DNA of 64,000 nucleotides from Jhaorihella thermophila. Lineage in GTDB: Bacteria; Pseudomonadota; Alphaproteobacteria; Rhodobacterales; Rhodobacteraceae. Below are positions 54,029 to 62,179 of the stretch, in pieces. The notes beneath the pieces are model-generated. The model did no database searches. It was not told where the DNA came from and was given only the letters and a program-made list of their open reading frames with translations. The stretch is taken from the NCBI RefSeq assembly GCF_900108275.1, contig NZ_FNVD01000003.1, positions 62,001 to 126,000 of the forward strand. Direction: 5' to 3'. The translations under genes were made by a program, and so were the position numbers. Within the stretch, counting starts at the first letter, position 1; every line of letters begins with the position of its first letter.

Positions 54029-54205
54029 GTCCGCGCGGCGCGAACACTGGCATAAACCCCGGTTTATGGCCTGCGCCCCAAGGTTTACGACCGGCCGGAT
54101 AAACCGATCACGAATGGAGCCGTCCGCCGTTCCGACGTCATGTGAGACGTGCCAGCCACCGAAGGCAGTTGTGGCAGGCGTTGCACAACAGTTGGAGCGA
54201 GAAAG

Positions 54206-54814
54206 ATGATGAAACGGACCTTCACCTTTGCCGCCATCGGCGCGGCGTTCATGTTCACCGGACATTCGACGCAGGCGGCTCCGGCAACCGGCGTCTCGGC
54301 GCTGGCAATTCAGGCGGCCGATTTCGGCAAGCTGCTCGACCACGGATCGCTGGTCACCGAGGTCACGATGCGCAGCTTCAGCGGGCGCGTCGATGACAGT
54401 ACGGTTTCGGGTGACGATGCTTCGGATGACAGCGGTCGGGGACGGGGGCGAGGGCGCGGGCGGGGCGCCGATGACGGCCCGGACCACGGTGACGACCACG
54501 GGCGCCGCGGGCGCGGCATGGACGACGGTTCCGATGATGGTGACGATCATGGCCGTCGTGGACGCGGTGCGGATGACGGGCCGGACCACGATGCAGGCGA
54601 TGACCACGGCGGCCGGGGGCGCGGGGCGGATGACGGCCCCGGCCACGATGCCGGCGACGACCATGGTGGCCGGGGGCGTGGGGCGGATGACGGCCCCGGC
54701 CACGATGCAGGCGACGACCATGGTGGCAACAGCGGTCCCGGCGGTGGCGACGACGGCGACGGCGATGGCGACAGCGACGGCGATGGCGACAGCGACGGCG
54801 ACGGCGATGACTGA
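54206..54814 (+). CDS. Secreted Asp/His/Gly/Arg repeat protein
   Basis: A 202-residue protein of no family known to me. It begins with a Sec signal (MKRTFTFAAIGAAFMFTGHS, cleaved near TQA-AP), then a short globular-looking segment (GVSALAIQAADFGKLLDHGS, LVTEVTMRSFSGRVDDS). The rest is repetitive: five units of about 17-20 residues with the core RGRGADDGPxHDAGDDHGG, then an acidic tail of DGDGDGDS repeats. Basic RGRG and acidic/histidine DDGPDHD parts alternate. The tail resembles loops that bind calcium, and the His/Asp groups might bind transition metals. The ATGATG start follows GGAGCGAGAAAG. It shares its tail style with the next gene. Confidence 0.8.
   Translation: MMKRTFTFAAIGAAFMFTGHSTQAAPATGVSALAIQAADFGKLLDHGSLVTEVTMRSFSGRVDDSTVSGDDASDDSGRGRGRGRGRGADDGPDHGDDHGRRGRGMDDGSDDGDDHGRRGRGADDGPDHDAGDDHGGRGRGADDGPGHDAGDDHGGRGRGADDGPGHDAGDDHGGNSGPGGGDDGDGDGDSDGDGDSDGDGDD
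54397..54812 (+). repeat. Tandem repeats within the Asp/Gly repeat gene
   Basis: At DNA level the core region (about 54580-54725) consists of 57-base units encoding 19 residues, two of them almost identical (RGRGADDGPGHDAGDDHGG). It ends in 18-base units encoding DGDGDS (about 54755-54812). Such perfect repeats change length readily by slippage and recombination, so repeat number may vary between strains. Confidence 0.8.
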
Positions 54815-54921
54815 GGCGCCGATCCGCGCAACAGTCGAGACGTGGACGTGAAAGCGCCACGCGACACGAACGCCCTGCGGGGTCCGGGCCATGCCCGGGC
54901 CCCGATCGAATGGAAGACACC

Positions 54922-55467
54922 ATGTTGAAACGGCTCCTCCCCCTGTTTTTCCTGGTCCTGATGGCCGCGCCCGCACAGGCCAACCGGATCACGGATGACA
55001 TCGTGGCCCAGCTCAGAGCCCAGGGGTTCACGGAAATCACGATCAGCCGCACCCTTCTGGGGCGCACCAGGGTCAAGGCCGTCAGCCCCACGATGAGCCG
55101 CGAGATCGTGCTGAACCCGCGAACCGGGGTGATCATGCGCGACTATTGGAAGGCCAAGGACGAAACGGCGCGCGGCGCCGTGTCGATCGTGGACCCGAAC
55201 TCGGGCAGCAACGCCGTTTCCAATGACGACGACGATGGCGGCAAGGGCCGTGGTCGTGGCCGGGGCCGGGGTCGTGGCGGCGACGAAGACGGTGACGATG
55301 GCGGCAACAGCGGATCGGGCAGTGACCGCGGCGACGACGGAGATGACGGCGACAGTGGCGGCAACAGCGGGCCCGGAGGAGGCAACGACGGGGACGGCGA
55401 CGGGGACGGCGACGGGGATGGTGACGGGGATGGTGACGGGGATGGTGACGGGGGCGGCGATGACTGA
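54922..55467 (+). CDS. Secreted PepSY-like protein with Asp/Gly repeat tail
   Basis: A 181-residue protein. A Sec signal (MLKRLLPLFFLVLMAAPAQA) precedes a compact domain of about 60 residues: RITDDIVAQLRAQGFTEITI, GRTRVKAVSPTMSREIVLNP, RTGVIMRDYW, which reads like a PepSY domain (the R-E-I-V-x-N-P-x-T-G motif). The tail is low complexity: a KGRGRGRGRGRGG linker, then EDGDDGGNSGSGSDRG and many GDGD units. The linker and tail are built like those of the preceding gene. The start ATG at 54922 follows GGAAGACACC. PepSY domains often inhibit or sense partner proteins outside the cytoplasm. A membrane-anchored LuxR-type regulator follows 24 bases later. Confidence 0.82.
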   Translation: MLKRLLPLFFLVLMAAPAQANRITDDIVAQLRAQGFTEITISRTLLGRTRVKAVSPTMSREIVLNPRTGVIMRDYWKAKDETARGAVSIVDPNSGSNAVSNDDDDGGKGRGRGRGRGRGGDEDGDDGGNSGSGSDRGDDGDDGDSGGNSGPGGGNDGDGDGDGDGDGDGDGDGDGDGGGDD

Positions 55468-55491
55468 CCCCGACGGGCCGGAGGGTCGCCC

Positions 55492-56019
55492 ATGACCAAT
55501 CGCTATGTCCTGATCGGATTGCTCGTGCTGCAGGTTCTGTGCGCCGCGTTCTTCGTGCAGGACATCGTGGTGTCGGTGCTCCAGCTGCCGGTGCCGCCGA
55601 TCAGCTGGGAACTTTACGAGTTGATCGAAATCGGCGCCGCGCTGGGGTTGATCCTCGGCGTGGTGTTCGGCGCGCTGGTTGTGCGGCACTCGGCCCGGTC
55701 CGCCGCCCGGGCGCATGACCAGTTGCGCATTGTTTCGGGCGCCTTCATGGAACTGCTCGAGGAACGGTTCGAGGAATGGGGCCTGACCCCGGCCGAGCGC
55801 GAGGTCGCCCTGTTCGCCATCAAGGGGCTGACCATCCCCGAAACCGCGGGGCTTCGCAATACGTCCGAAGGCACCGTGAAGGCCCAGACCAACGCGATTT
55901 ACCGCAAGGCCGGGGTGAACGGCCGGTCGCAGCTGCTGAGCCTGTTCATCGAGGATCTGATGAACGGCGACATCGCGGCCGCCGCGCAGGCGGCGCAGAA
56001 CTCGAAAAGGACCGCCTGA
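55492..56019 (+). CDS. Membrane-anchored LuxR-type helix-turn-helix regulator
   Basis: A 175-residue protein with two N-terminal membrane helices (about 6-28, VLIGLLVLQVLCAAFFVQDI, and about 43-66, LIEIGAALGLILGVVFGALV) joined by a short external loop. A helical linker (SAARAHDQLRIVSGAFMELL) leads to a C-terminal GerE/LuxR helix-turn-helix (LTPAEREVALFAIKGLTIPE, then GTVKAQTNAIYRKAGVNGRS). There is no receiver or autoinducer domain. So the signal is probably sensed in the membrane or periplasm, perhaps through the secreted PepSY and repeat proteins encoded just upstream on the same strand. The start follows GGAGGGTCGCCC. Confidence 0.85.
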   Translation: MTNRYVLIGLLVLQVLCAAFFVQDIVVSVLQLPVPPISWELYELIEIGAALGLILGVVFGALVVRHSARSAARAHDQLRIVSGAFMELLEERFEEWGLTPAEREVALFAIKGLTIPETAGLRNTSEGTVKAQTNAIYRKAGVNGRSQLLSLFIEDLMNGDIAAAAQAAQNSKRTA

Positions 56020-56031
56020 CCGCCGCCGCGG

Positions 56032-58344
56032 TCAGAGCGCCAGCACCAGCCGCCTTCCCCTGGCACGCGAACAGCAGGTCATCATCCGATCGCCCCGGTC
56101 CCGCTCGGCCCGGCTGAGCACCCGGTCGCGGTGGTCGATCTCGCCCTCCAGCACGCGGGCTTCGCAGGTGCCGCACAGGCCCTCGCCACAGTCGGTCTGG
56201 AGATCCACCCCCGCCCGGCGCAGCGCCTCGAACACGGTTTCGTCGGGCGCGACCTGAATGGTCATATCGGAATCGGCCAGCACCACCTCGAACCCGTGCT
56301 CTCTGGACGGATCCAGCCCCGACGCGCCCGCGCTGAAATATTCGTAATGCAGCGTGCCTTCGGGCCAGCCGCGCGCCAGATCCTGCAACGCCTCCAGCAT
56401 CCGTTCCGGCCCGCAGGCGTAGACCTGCGTCCCCGCGCCGACCCCCGTCAGCTCAGCGGCCATGTCCAGCCGGGTGCCTTCGTCGCTGACATGCAGGCGC
56501 AGCCTGTCGCCGTGATCGCGCATGACACGCTCCAGCAGCGCCATGGCCGCGCGGGTCGCCCCGCAATAGTGCAACCGGTAGGGCCGCCCCAGCGTCCTGA
56601 GCCGGTCCGCCATGGCGAGGATCGGCGTGATTCCGATGCCGCCGGCGACCAACACATAGCTCTCGGCGCCCTCGTCCAGCCGGAAGTGGTTGCGCGGACC
56701 CGCGATGTGCACCGTCGCGCCCGCCTCGAGCGTGTCGTGGAAATGGCGCGATCCGCCGCGGCCATCCTCTTCGCGCAGGATCGCGATCTGATAGGTCGAG
56801 CTGTCCTGCGCATCACCGCACAGCGAATATTTCCGCCGGAACCCGCCCGCCACCAGATCCACATGCGACCCCGGCGTCCATTTCGGCAAGGCCTTGCCGC
56901 GCGGATCGGCCAGGCGGTAGCTGCGAACCCCGGTCGCCTCGTCGCGCACCTCCTGCACCACCACGCGGCGCAGGGTGTCGTCGCGCACCGGCGCGCCGAT
57001 CGGGAAAGACATGGCGCGATCGAGGATCGAGGGATCGTGGCGCTCGGGGTTCTGCGCCGGATCCCATTCCACCAGGAGCCGCGCGGGTCCGCGGAACGAG
57101 ATATTGCGCAGGTTCTCGAAAGTCTGCCCCGGCACCAGCCGCATGTGCGGCAGGCGGCGGGTGAATTCTTCAAGGAACACGCGCATCTCCATCCGGCCGA
57201 TATTCTTGCCCATGCACTGATGCGCGCCATAGCCGAAGGTCAGGTGCTCCACCGCGTTGTCGCGGTAGATGTCCACCTGATCGGGGTTCTCCCAATGCGC
57301 CGCATCCCGGTTGGCGCTGGCCTGCACGATCAGCAGCTTGCCGCCCTTGGGGATCTTCACGCCGCCTAGTTCGGCGTCATCGGTGGCGATCCGTCGCCAG
57401 GCTATGATGGATCCGGCCACGCGCAGGCATTCCTCGACCGCGCTGGGGATCAGGGCGGGGTTCTCGCAGATCTCCTCCCACGCGTCGCGGTGGGTCAGCA
57501 GGGTCCAGAACGCGTTGGCCGTGGCGTTCGAGGTGGTTTCGTGCGCCGCAGCCAGAATCGCCATCATCATCGACCGCATGTAGCTTTCGGGCACGATGTC
57601 GGGATGTTTGAAATGCTGGCGGACGGTTTCATACATCCAGCCTTCGCCGTCGGGGTTGGCGATCATGTCGTCGAGGATCTCGTTCGCGGTCTGCCAGAAC
57701 CGGCCCACGTTCTCGGCGATTTCGATCTGCTCTTCGGGGGGCGGCCGCCCCCAGGTGTTGAGCGTGTGCGCCACGGCGAACTGCCGCAGCCTTTCGGCTC
57801 CCTCGTCCGGCACGCCGAGGAAATGCAGCGCCACGGTCAGCGGAATTTCATAGAAGATGTCGTTCACCAGATCCGCGTGGCCGCGGTCGATGAACCGGTC
57901 CATGTAGTCGCGGCACAGCCGGCGCACCATCGGTTCGTGCCGGGCCAGCCGTTCGGGCAAGAAATCGTCGAGCAGCAGCCGCCGGCGCTCCATGTGCTGG
58001 GGCTCGTCCTCGTTCACCATGGTGCGCTGGAGGTTGTAGTTGTATTTTCGCAGGATCGCCTGCGCCTCGGCCGTTGGCGGCGTCATCTTTTCCAGCGCGA
58101 TCGCGGGCGAGAACAAGTTATTGTCGCGGAAAACCGCTTTCACGTCCTCATACCGTGTCACCACCCAGTAGCCGATGTCGGGGGCGTAGAAGACCGGCTC
58201 TCTCTCGCGCGCCCGGCGCAGTGCCTCGGCCGGGTCGAGCTGGTAGGGGCCGTCGAACGGACGAAAGGCGGCGGCATCGGCCGAGATCGGGCAGCCGTTC
58301 GGCGCCACGCCATGCGGACAGGGCGCGGTGGAGCTGGTGGCCAT
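56032..58344 (-). CDS. Self-sufficient cytochrome P450 fused to reductase (CYP116B type)
   Basis: A 770-residue three-part enzyme. P450 domain (about 1-450): I-helix AILAAAHETTSNA, ExxR in EECLRVAGSI, heme loop FGYGAHQCMGKNIGR with Cys377. FMN/NADH reductase (about 465-680): RRKYSLCGD for flavin, VAGGIGITPILAMADRL and VYACGPERML for NAD. C-terminal [2Fe-2S] domain: CGEGLCGTCEARVLEGEIDH and a last Cys near MMTCCSR. This order defines the P450RhF/CYP116B class, which needs no separate redox partners. The family oxidises aromatics, thiocarbamates and other small molecules. The reductase resembles that fused to the dehalogenase at 40143. The ATG at 58344 (MATSSTAPCPHGVAPNGCP) has GGGAGTATCCCTG ahead. 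Confidence 0.95.
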   Translation of the reverse strand: MATSSTAPCPHGVAPNGCPISADAAAFRPFDGPYQLDPAEALRRAREREPVFYAPDIGYWVVTRYEDVKAVFRDNNLFSPAIALEKMTPPTAEAQAILRKYNYNLQRTMVNEDEPQHMERRRLLLDDFLPERLARHEPMVRRLCRDYMDRFIDRGHADLVNDIFYEIPLTVALHFLGVPDEGAERLRQFAVAHTLNTWGRPPPEEQIEIAENVGRFWQTANEILDDMIANPDGEGWMYETVRQHFKHPDIVPESYMRSMMMAILAAAHETTSNATANAFWTLLTHRDAWEEICENPALIPSAVEECLRVAGSIIAWRRIATDDAELGGVKIPKGGKLLIVQASANRDAAHWENPDQVDIYRDNAVEHLTFGYGAHQCMGKNIGRMEMRVFLEEFTRRLPHMRLVPGQTFENLRNISFRGPARLLVEWDPAQNPERHDPSILDRAMSFPIGAPVRDDTLRRVVVQEVRDEATGVRSYRLADPRGKALPKWTPGSHVDLVAGGFRRKYSLCGDAQDSSTYQIAILREEDGRGGSRHFHDTLEAGATVHIAGPRNHFRLDEGAESYVLVAGGIGITPILAMADRLRTLGRPYRLHYCGATRAAMALLERVMRDHGDRLRLHVSDEGTRLDMAAELTGVGAGTQVYACGPERMLEALQDLARGWPEGTLHYEYFSAGASGLDPSREHGFEVVLADSDMTIQVAPDETVFEALRRAGVDLQTDCGEGLCGTCEARVLEGEIDHRDRVLSRAERDRGDRMMTCCSRARGRRLVLAL

Positions 58345-58430
58345 CAGGGATACTCCCACGGTTTCGCGTCAGGCATCAGGTCTCCGGCCGATACTGACCC
58401 GGTCTGTCCGACGGGTGCAAGGGGGGAGGC

Positions 58431-59111
58431 TCAGCGGAACTTGTCCACCAGCTTCTGCAGGGGTGAGCGGGTATCCGGTTCGGGGTTCTGCGATGCCCGC
58501 TCGGGCTTTGCGGTCTTGCCTTTGTTTCCGGTCGAGGAGCGCGGCGGCGCCGTGCGCAAAGCGACCGCGTTCTGGAACCGCGCTGCGTCGCCTTCGGCGA
58601 GCGCGACCGCCCCGTCCGAGATGCCGCGCAGCACATCGCCCAGCCAGTCTTCATCAGCGCGGGAGAAGTCGTGCAGGACATAGCCCGAGACGAGTTCCTT
58701 GCGGCCAGGGTGCCCGATGCCGATGCGGACCCGGCCGTAGGCGTCGCCGATATGCTGGTGGATCGACCGCAGCCCGTTGTGGCCCGCATGCCCCCCTCCC
58801 TGTTTCACGCGCACCTTGCCGGGGGCGAGGTCGAGTTCGTCATGGAACACGATCACGTCCTCGGGCGAGAGCTTGTAGAAGCGCATCGCCTCGCCCACCG
58901 CCTGGCCGGAGAGGTTCATGTAGGTCTGGGGCTTGAGCAGCAGCACCTTTTCGCGGCCGAGCCGGCCTTCGGCCACGAGGCTGTGGAACCGGGATTTCCA
59001 GGGTCCAAATCCGTGATCCTCGGCGATGCGATCGACGGCCATGAAGCCGACATTGTGCCTGTTGCGTGCATATTTCGCGCCCGGGTTGCCCAGTCCTGCA
59101 AAGATTTTCAT
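58431..59111 (-). CDS. pth: Peptidyl-tRNA hydrolase
   Basis: A 226-residue enzyme that frees tRNAs from peptidyl-tRNA. Signature elements are GLGNPGAKYARNRHNVGFMA (catalytic His), LLKPQTYMNLSG, HDELDLAPGKVRVKQGGGHA (catalytic Asp) and NGLRSIHQHIGDAYGRVRIG. It continues with an extended basic tail (SSTGNKGKTAKPERASQNPE) that is typical of alphaproteobacterial Pth. The start at 59111 gives MKIFAGLGNPG; upstream in-frame Met codons are not conserved-looking. The ribosomal L25 gene usually found upstream is absent here. Confidence 0.97.
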   Translation of the reverse strand: MKIFAGLGNPGAKYARNRHNVGFMAVDRIAEDHGFGPWKSRFHSLVAEGRLGREKVLLLKPQTYMNLSGQAVGEAMRFYKLSPEDVIVFHDELDLAPGKVRVKQGGGHAGHNGLRSIHQHIGDAYGRVRIGIGHPGRKELVSGYVLHDFSRADEDWLGDVLRGISDGAVALAEGDAARFQNAVALRTAPPRSSTGNKGKTAKPERASQNPEPDTRSPLQKLVDKFR

Positions 59112-59445
59112 GCGCCTTGTCCCGTCTTCGGTACGTGCCTTCATGCACTGAAACCGCCACCGATTCCAGTGCATCCGGCGGGTTCGGGCGGCGCGCCGCG
59201 GGTTCTGGCGGCGCGCCTGTCCACCGTTGCCAAGACGGTGCGCCTTCGGCGCAAGTCCTTGTCTCGGCCCCGGCCCGGAGGCCGGGGCCTCGGGTGCCTC
59301 CGGCGGGAGTATTTGGCGGCAAGATGAAGGAACAGCGGGATCTCGCCGGAACTATCGGTGTTTCCCGCAAGAGCGCTAATTTGGAAACGCACTGTTTCCA
59401 AAACGTGGCGCTCATTGACAAGATTCGCATGAGCCCGCCATTGAG
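59112..59445. other. 334-base intergenic region with hairpins
   Basis: It separates divergent pth and the phosphohydrolase gene. It contains a CACCGT/ACGGTG hairpin (59222-59240), the strong GGCCCCGGCC-CGGA-GGCCGGGGCC hairpin (59266-59289) and the repeat end at 59308-59329. The stretch before 59446 (GCTAATTTGGAAACGCACTG and following) is AT-richer and is the likely promoter of the phosphohydrolase. I see no small gene in it. Confidence 0.5.
59266..59330. repeat. Intergenic hairpin repeat upstream of the phosphohydrolase gene
   Basis: A perfect ten-base-pair hairpin (59266-59275 with 59280-59289) is followed by TGCCTCCGGCGGGAGTATTT and GGCAAGATGAAG. This is the fullest copy of the family and shares its middle part with 5332-5350 and its end with 48057-48068. 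Confidence 0.75.
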
Positions 59446-61359
59446 ATGATGATGGACAGAAGCAGTGCGCGGATATGTCAGGAGCCGTCGGTCAGGGCGC
59501 GGCTGCGTCTTCTGGCGACCACCGATTTGCACATGCATCTGACCGGGTTCGACTACAATCTGGATCGCCCGGATCCGTTCGTCGGTCTGACGCGGGTCGC
59601 GACATTGATTCGGCAGGCCCGTGCCGAGGCGGCGGCCATGCGAGCGGGCGTTCTGTTGTTCGACAATGGCGATGCCCTGCAGGGGACCGCACTGGCCGAT
59701 CTTGCCATCGGACGGACAAGGGGGCGGCATCCGTTGATGGGCGCGCTTGCCGAGCTGGGTTATGACGCGATCGGGCTTGGCAACCATGATTTCGACTTTG
59801 GGCTGGACCGGTTGCGGGACGTTCTGGCGCAGGCGCCCTGCCCGGTGATCGGCTCGAACCTCGCGGCCGCGGAGCCGGGTGCGCTGGGGTCCATCAAGCC
59901 CCATGCCGTGCTGGAACGAACCCTGCCGACGGCGACCGGCGTTCGGGTCGGGGTCATCTCGCTGCTGCCACCCCAGACGATGCAGTGGAACGCGCATTGG
60001 CTGGTCGGGAGAATGACCGTGGGCGACATGCTGCAGGCCGCCCGACGCGCCGTGGCCGAATTGCGACGGCAAGGGGCGGACCTGGTGGTCGCCCTGGCTC
60101 ATGGCGGGCTGGGGGGCGAAGAACCCCGGACCGGCATGGAGAACCCGGTGATCCCGCTCGCCGCGCTGGAGGGCGTTGACGCGATCGTGGCGGGGCATAC
60201 GCATCTTGTCTTTCCCGGCCCTCGTCACGCAGGCGTGCCGGAGGCTTCGGGGCCTGTGGATCATGGCGCGGGGACGGTGCATGGGGTGCCCGTCGTTATG
60301 GCCGGTTCCGCCGGGTCGCATCTGGGCGTGATAGATCTGGAACTGGAACGGAGCGGGAGCGGGCGGTGGACCGTGACCTGTGCGCGGTCGGAATTACGTC
60401 CGGTGGCGCGACGGACCCCCGAAGGTGCGACCGAGAGCGCGACCGAAGAAGATCCCCGGCTGCTGCGGCTGCTGCGTCGTGACCACGAAGCCACGCGCGC
60501 CCGGCTTGCCCGGCCGGTCGGTCGGGTTGGCCGCCCCCTGCACAGCTATTTCAGCTTTGTCGCCGAAGATCGCGCCACGGCGCTCGTGGCAGCGGCCCAG
60601 GCCGCCGCGCTGCGCCCGCATCTGGCCGACTCTCCCGCCCACGGCCTGCCCGTCCTGTCGGCCGCCGCTCCGGCCCGCAGCGGCGGGCGCGCCGGGCCGT
60701 TCGCCTATACCGACATCCCGGCCGGAGACGTGTCGCTTCGCCATGTCATCGCTCTTTGCCCCCATGAAAACACGCTGTGCGCCGTGATCCTGACCGGCGC
60801 ACAGATCCGGGACTGGCTGGAACATGCCGCCGGTCTGTTCAACCGGGTCCGGCCCGGGGGGCAAGGGCAGGCCCTGATTGATCCATCCTTTCCGGGGCAT
60901 GATTTCGACATCCTGCACGGGCTCGACTGGATCGTGGATCCGTCCCGGCCTCGCCGGTTCGGCGATGACGGCCGATTGCTGGACTGCGACGGCGGGAGAA
61001 TCCGCGCGCTGCGCCATGCCGGTCGTCCGGTCCGGCCGGACGAGCGATTCGTCGTCGCGCTCAACAGCTATCGCGCCGCCGGCGGCGGCCATGTGGCGGC
61101 GCTTGATGGGGCCAAGGAACTCCCCTTGCCCCGGATCACGATCCGGGACGCCGTGGCGGACTATATCTCGGGGCGCCTGGCAAGGGACGCGTTGGAAGAT
61201 ATCGGCCCCGCGTGGCGGTTCGCGGCGATGCCGGGCACCACGGTCACGGTGCCCACCGGTCCCGGCGCGGCGGCGCATCTGCACGAACTGGAAGGCACCG
61301 GCATCAGGGTTCAGGGGCCCGACGCACAAGGTTTCCTGCGGCTGGTGGTGCCATTGTGA
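59446..61359 (+). CDS. CpdB-like 2',3'-cyclic-nucleotide 2'-phosphodiesterase/3'-nucleotidase
   Basis: A 637-residue metallophosphoesterase of the 5'-nucleotidase family. The N-terminal domain has the dimetal motifs ATTDLHMHLTGFDYN, LFDNGDALQGTALAD, GLGNHDFDFGLDRL and VAGHTHLVFPGPRH. The C-terminal specificity domain has the nucleobase-stacking region HSYFSFVAED and ALNSYRAAGGGHVA. Relatives are periplasmic, yet no signal peptide is visible: the first residues (MMMDRSSARICQEPSVRAR) are polar. So it is probably cytoplasmic, or its true start differs. Expected substrates are 2',3'-cyclic NMPs and 3'-nucleotides from RNA turnover. Confidence 0.92.
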   Translation: MMMDRSSARICQEPSVRARLRLLATTDLHMHLTGFDYNLDRPDPFVGLTRVATLIRQARAEAAAMRAGVLLFDNGDALQGTALADLAIGRTRGRHPLMGALAELGYDAIGLGNHDFDFGLDRLRDVLAQAPCPVIGSNLAAAEPGALGSIKPHAVLERTLPTATGVRVGVISLLPPQTMQWNAHWLVGRMTVGDMLQAARRAVAELRRQGADLVVALAHGGLGGEEPRTGMENPVIPLAALEGVDAIVAGHTHLVFPGPRHAGVPEASGPVDHGAGTVHGVPVVMAGSAGSHLGVIDLELERSGSGRWTVTCARSELRPVARRTPEGATESATEEDPRLLRLLRRDHEATRARLARPVGRVGRPLHSYFSFVAEDRATALVAAAQAAALRPHLADSPAHGLPVLSAAAPARSGGRAGPFAYTDIPAGDVSLRHVIALCPHENTLCAVILTGAQIRDWLEHAAGLFNRVRPGGQGQALIDPSFPGHDFDILHGLDWIVDPSRPRRFGDDGRLLDCDGGRIRALRHAGRPVRPDERFVVALNSYRAAGGGHVAALDGAKELPLPRITIRDAVADYISGRLARDALEDIGPAWRFAAMPGTTVTVPTGPGAAAHLHELEGTGIRVQGPDAQGFLRLVVPL

Positions 61360-61416
61360 CCGCCCGGCGCGCGCAATCGCTTGCCAATCCCCCGCCCGCC
61401 GCCTATATGCCGCCCC

Positions 61417-61510
61417 GAGAGGCTGGCGCGGGCAGGCGCCTCGCCAACCCGGTCAGGTCCGGAAGGAAGCAGCCGTAACGAGCCCCGCCTGGGTCGCTGT
61501 CCAGTCTCTC
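61417..61510 (+). ncRNA. ffs: Signal recognition particle RNA (4.5S type)
   Basis: The universally conserved SRP core GGTCAGGTCCGGAAGGAAGC then AGCCGTAACGA lies at 61451-61481. The outer stem closes: GAGAGGCTGG (61417-61426) pairs with CCAGTCTCTC (61501-61510) with a single G-U. The resulting RNA is about 94 bases, a normal bacterial small SRP RNA. It binds Ffh to target membrane proteins. Its place just before dnaX matches other Alphaproteobacteria. Ends are estimated from the stem. Confidence 0.95.
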
Positions 61511-61514
61511 ACCT

Positions 61515-62036
61515 TCAGCTCAGATGCAGCCGCCCGGGCCGCCGGGGACCGCTCCGCCCGGCCAGCGCCCATTGCATCTGCGCGTCGGTCTCGATCGCGC
61601 AGGGCCGCACCCGGCGCAAATGTTCAAGCGCCGCCTGCGGATCCTCGCCAATCTCGACCAAGAGCCGCAGGGCGATCATCCCCGACCGCCCGCATCCGCC
61701 ATTGCAATGCACCAGCACCCGTCCGCCGCCCTGCAGCGCCTGGCGCGCGGCCTGGCTGGCCTCGGGCCAGAGACGTTCGACCCGCGGCGCCGGCGTGCCG
61801 AAGTCGGCGATCGGCAGGTGCCGCCAGCGGCTGCCCATGCTCTGGATGTCGGTGCCCAGAAGCTGCGCCCCGGCCTTGGCCATCTCCGAGTCGGTCGTCA
61901 GGGTCAGGACGAGGCCCGGCTTCCAGTCGCGGATCAGGTCCAGATCGCCCCGATAGCGCCCGCCGCGCCCCGGCAGCGGACAGATGGCCAGCGTCCCCCG
62001 GCCCGCCTGCAATGCGTGGATCACCATGCCCGGCAT
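61515..62036 (-). CDS. Dual-specificity/tyrosine protein phosphatase-like protein
   Basis: A 173-residue protein of the Cys-phosphatase fold. The P-loop is VLVHCNGGCGRSGMIA (C-x5-R), with the general-acid aspartate region in RHLPIADFGTPAPRVERLW before it. It is like the small eukaryote-type phosphatases found in Alphaproteobacteria. It may act on phosphotyrosine, phosphosugars or RNA ends; there is no context to decide. It starts at 62036, or at the internal ATG at 62027. It is convergent with the SRP RNA and divergent from dnaX. Confidence 0.88.
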   Translation of the reverse strand: MPGMVIHALQAGRGTLAICPLPGRGGRYRGDLDLIRDWKPGLVLTLTTDSEMAKAGAQLLGTDIQSMGSRWRHLPIADFGTPAPRVERLWPEASQAARQALQGGGRVLVHCNGGCGRSGMIALRLLVEIGEDPQAALEHLRRVRPCAIETDAQMQWALAGRSGPRRPGRLHLS

Positions 62037-62179
62037 CTTGCCAGCCCCGTTTTCCTCACCCCTGCGGGACTTTAGCCGAACACCGCCCCTGCCCCAAACG
62101 GTTTCCGTCCCGGCAATGCTGGACGCCGAGGCGGGCGCGCTCTAGGCTGTCGGGCAACCACGAATCCGCCAGAGCAGAG

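Noticed and set aside
54397-54812. Possible CRISPR or other DNA repeat array
   Set aside because: The repeats have no spacers, keep one reading frame and encode a low-complexity protein with a signal peptide.
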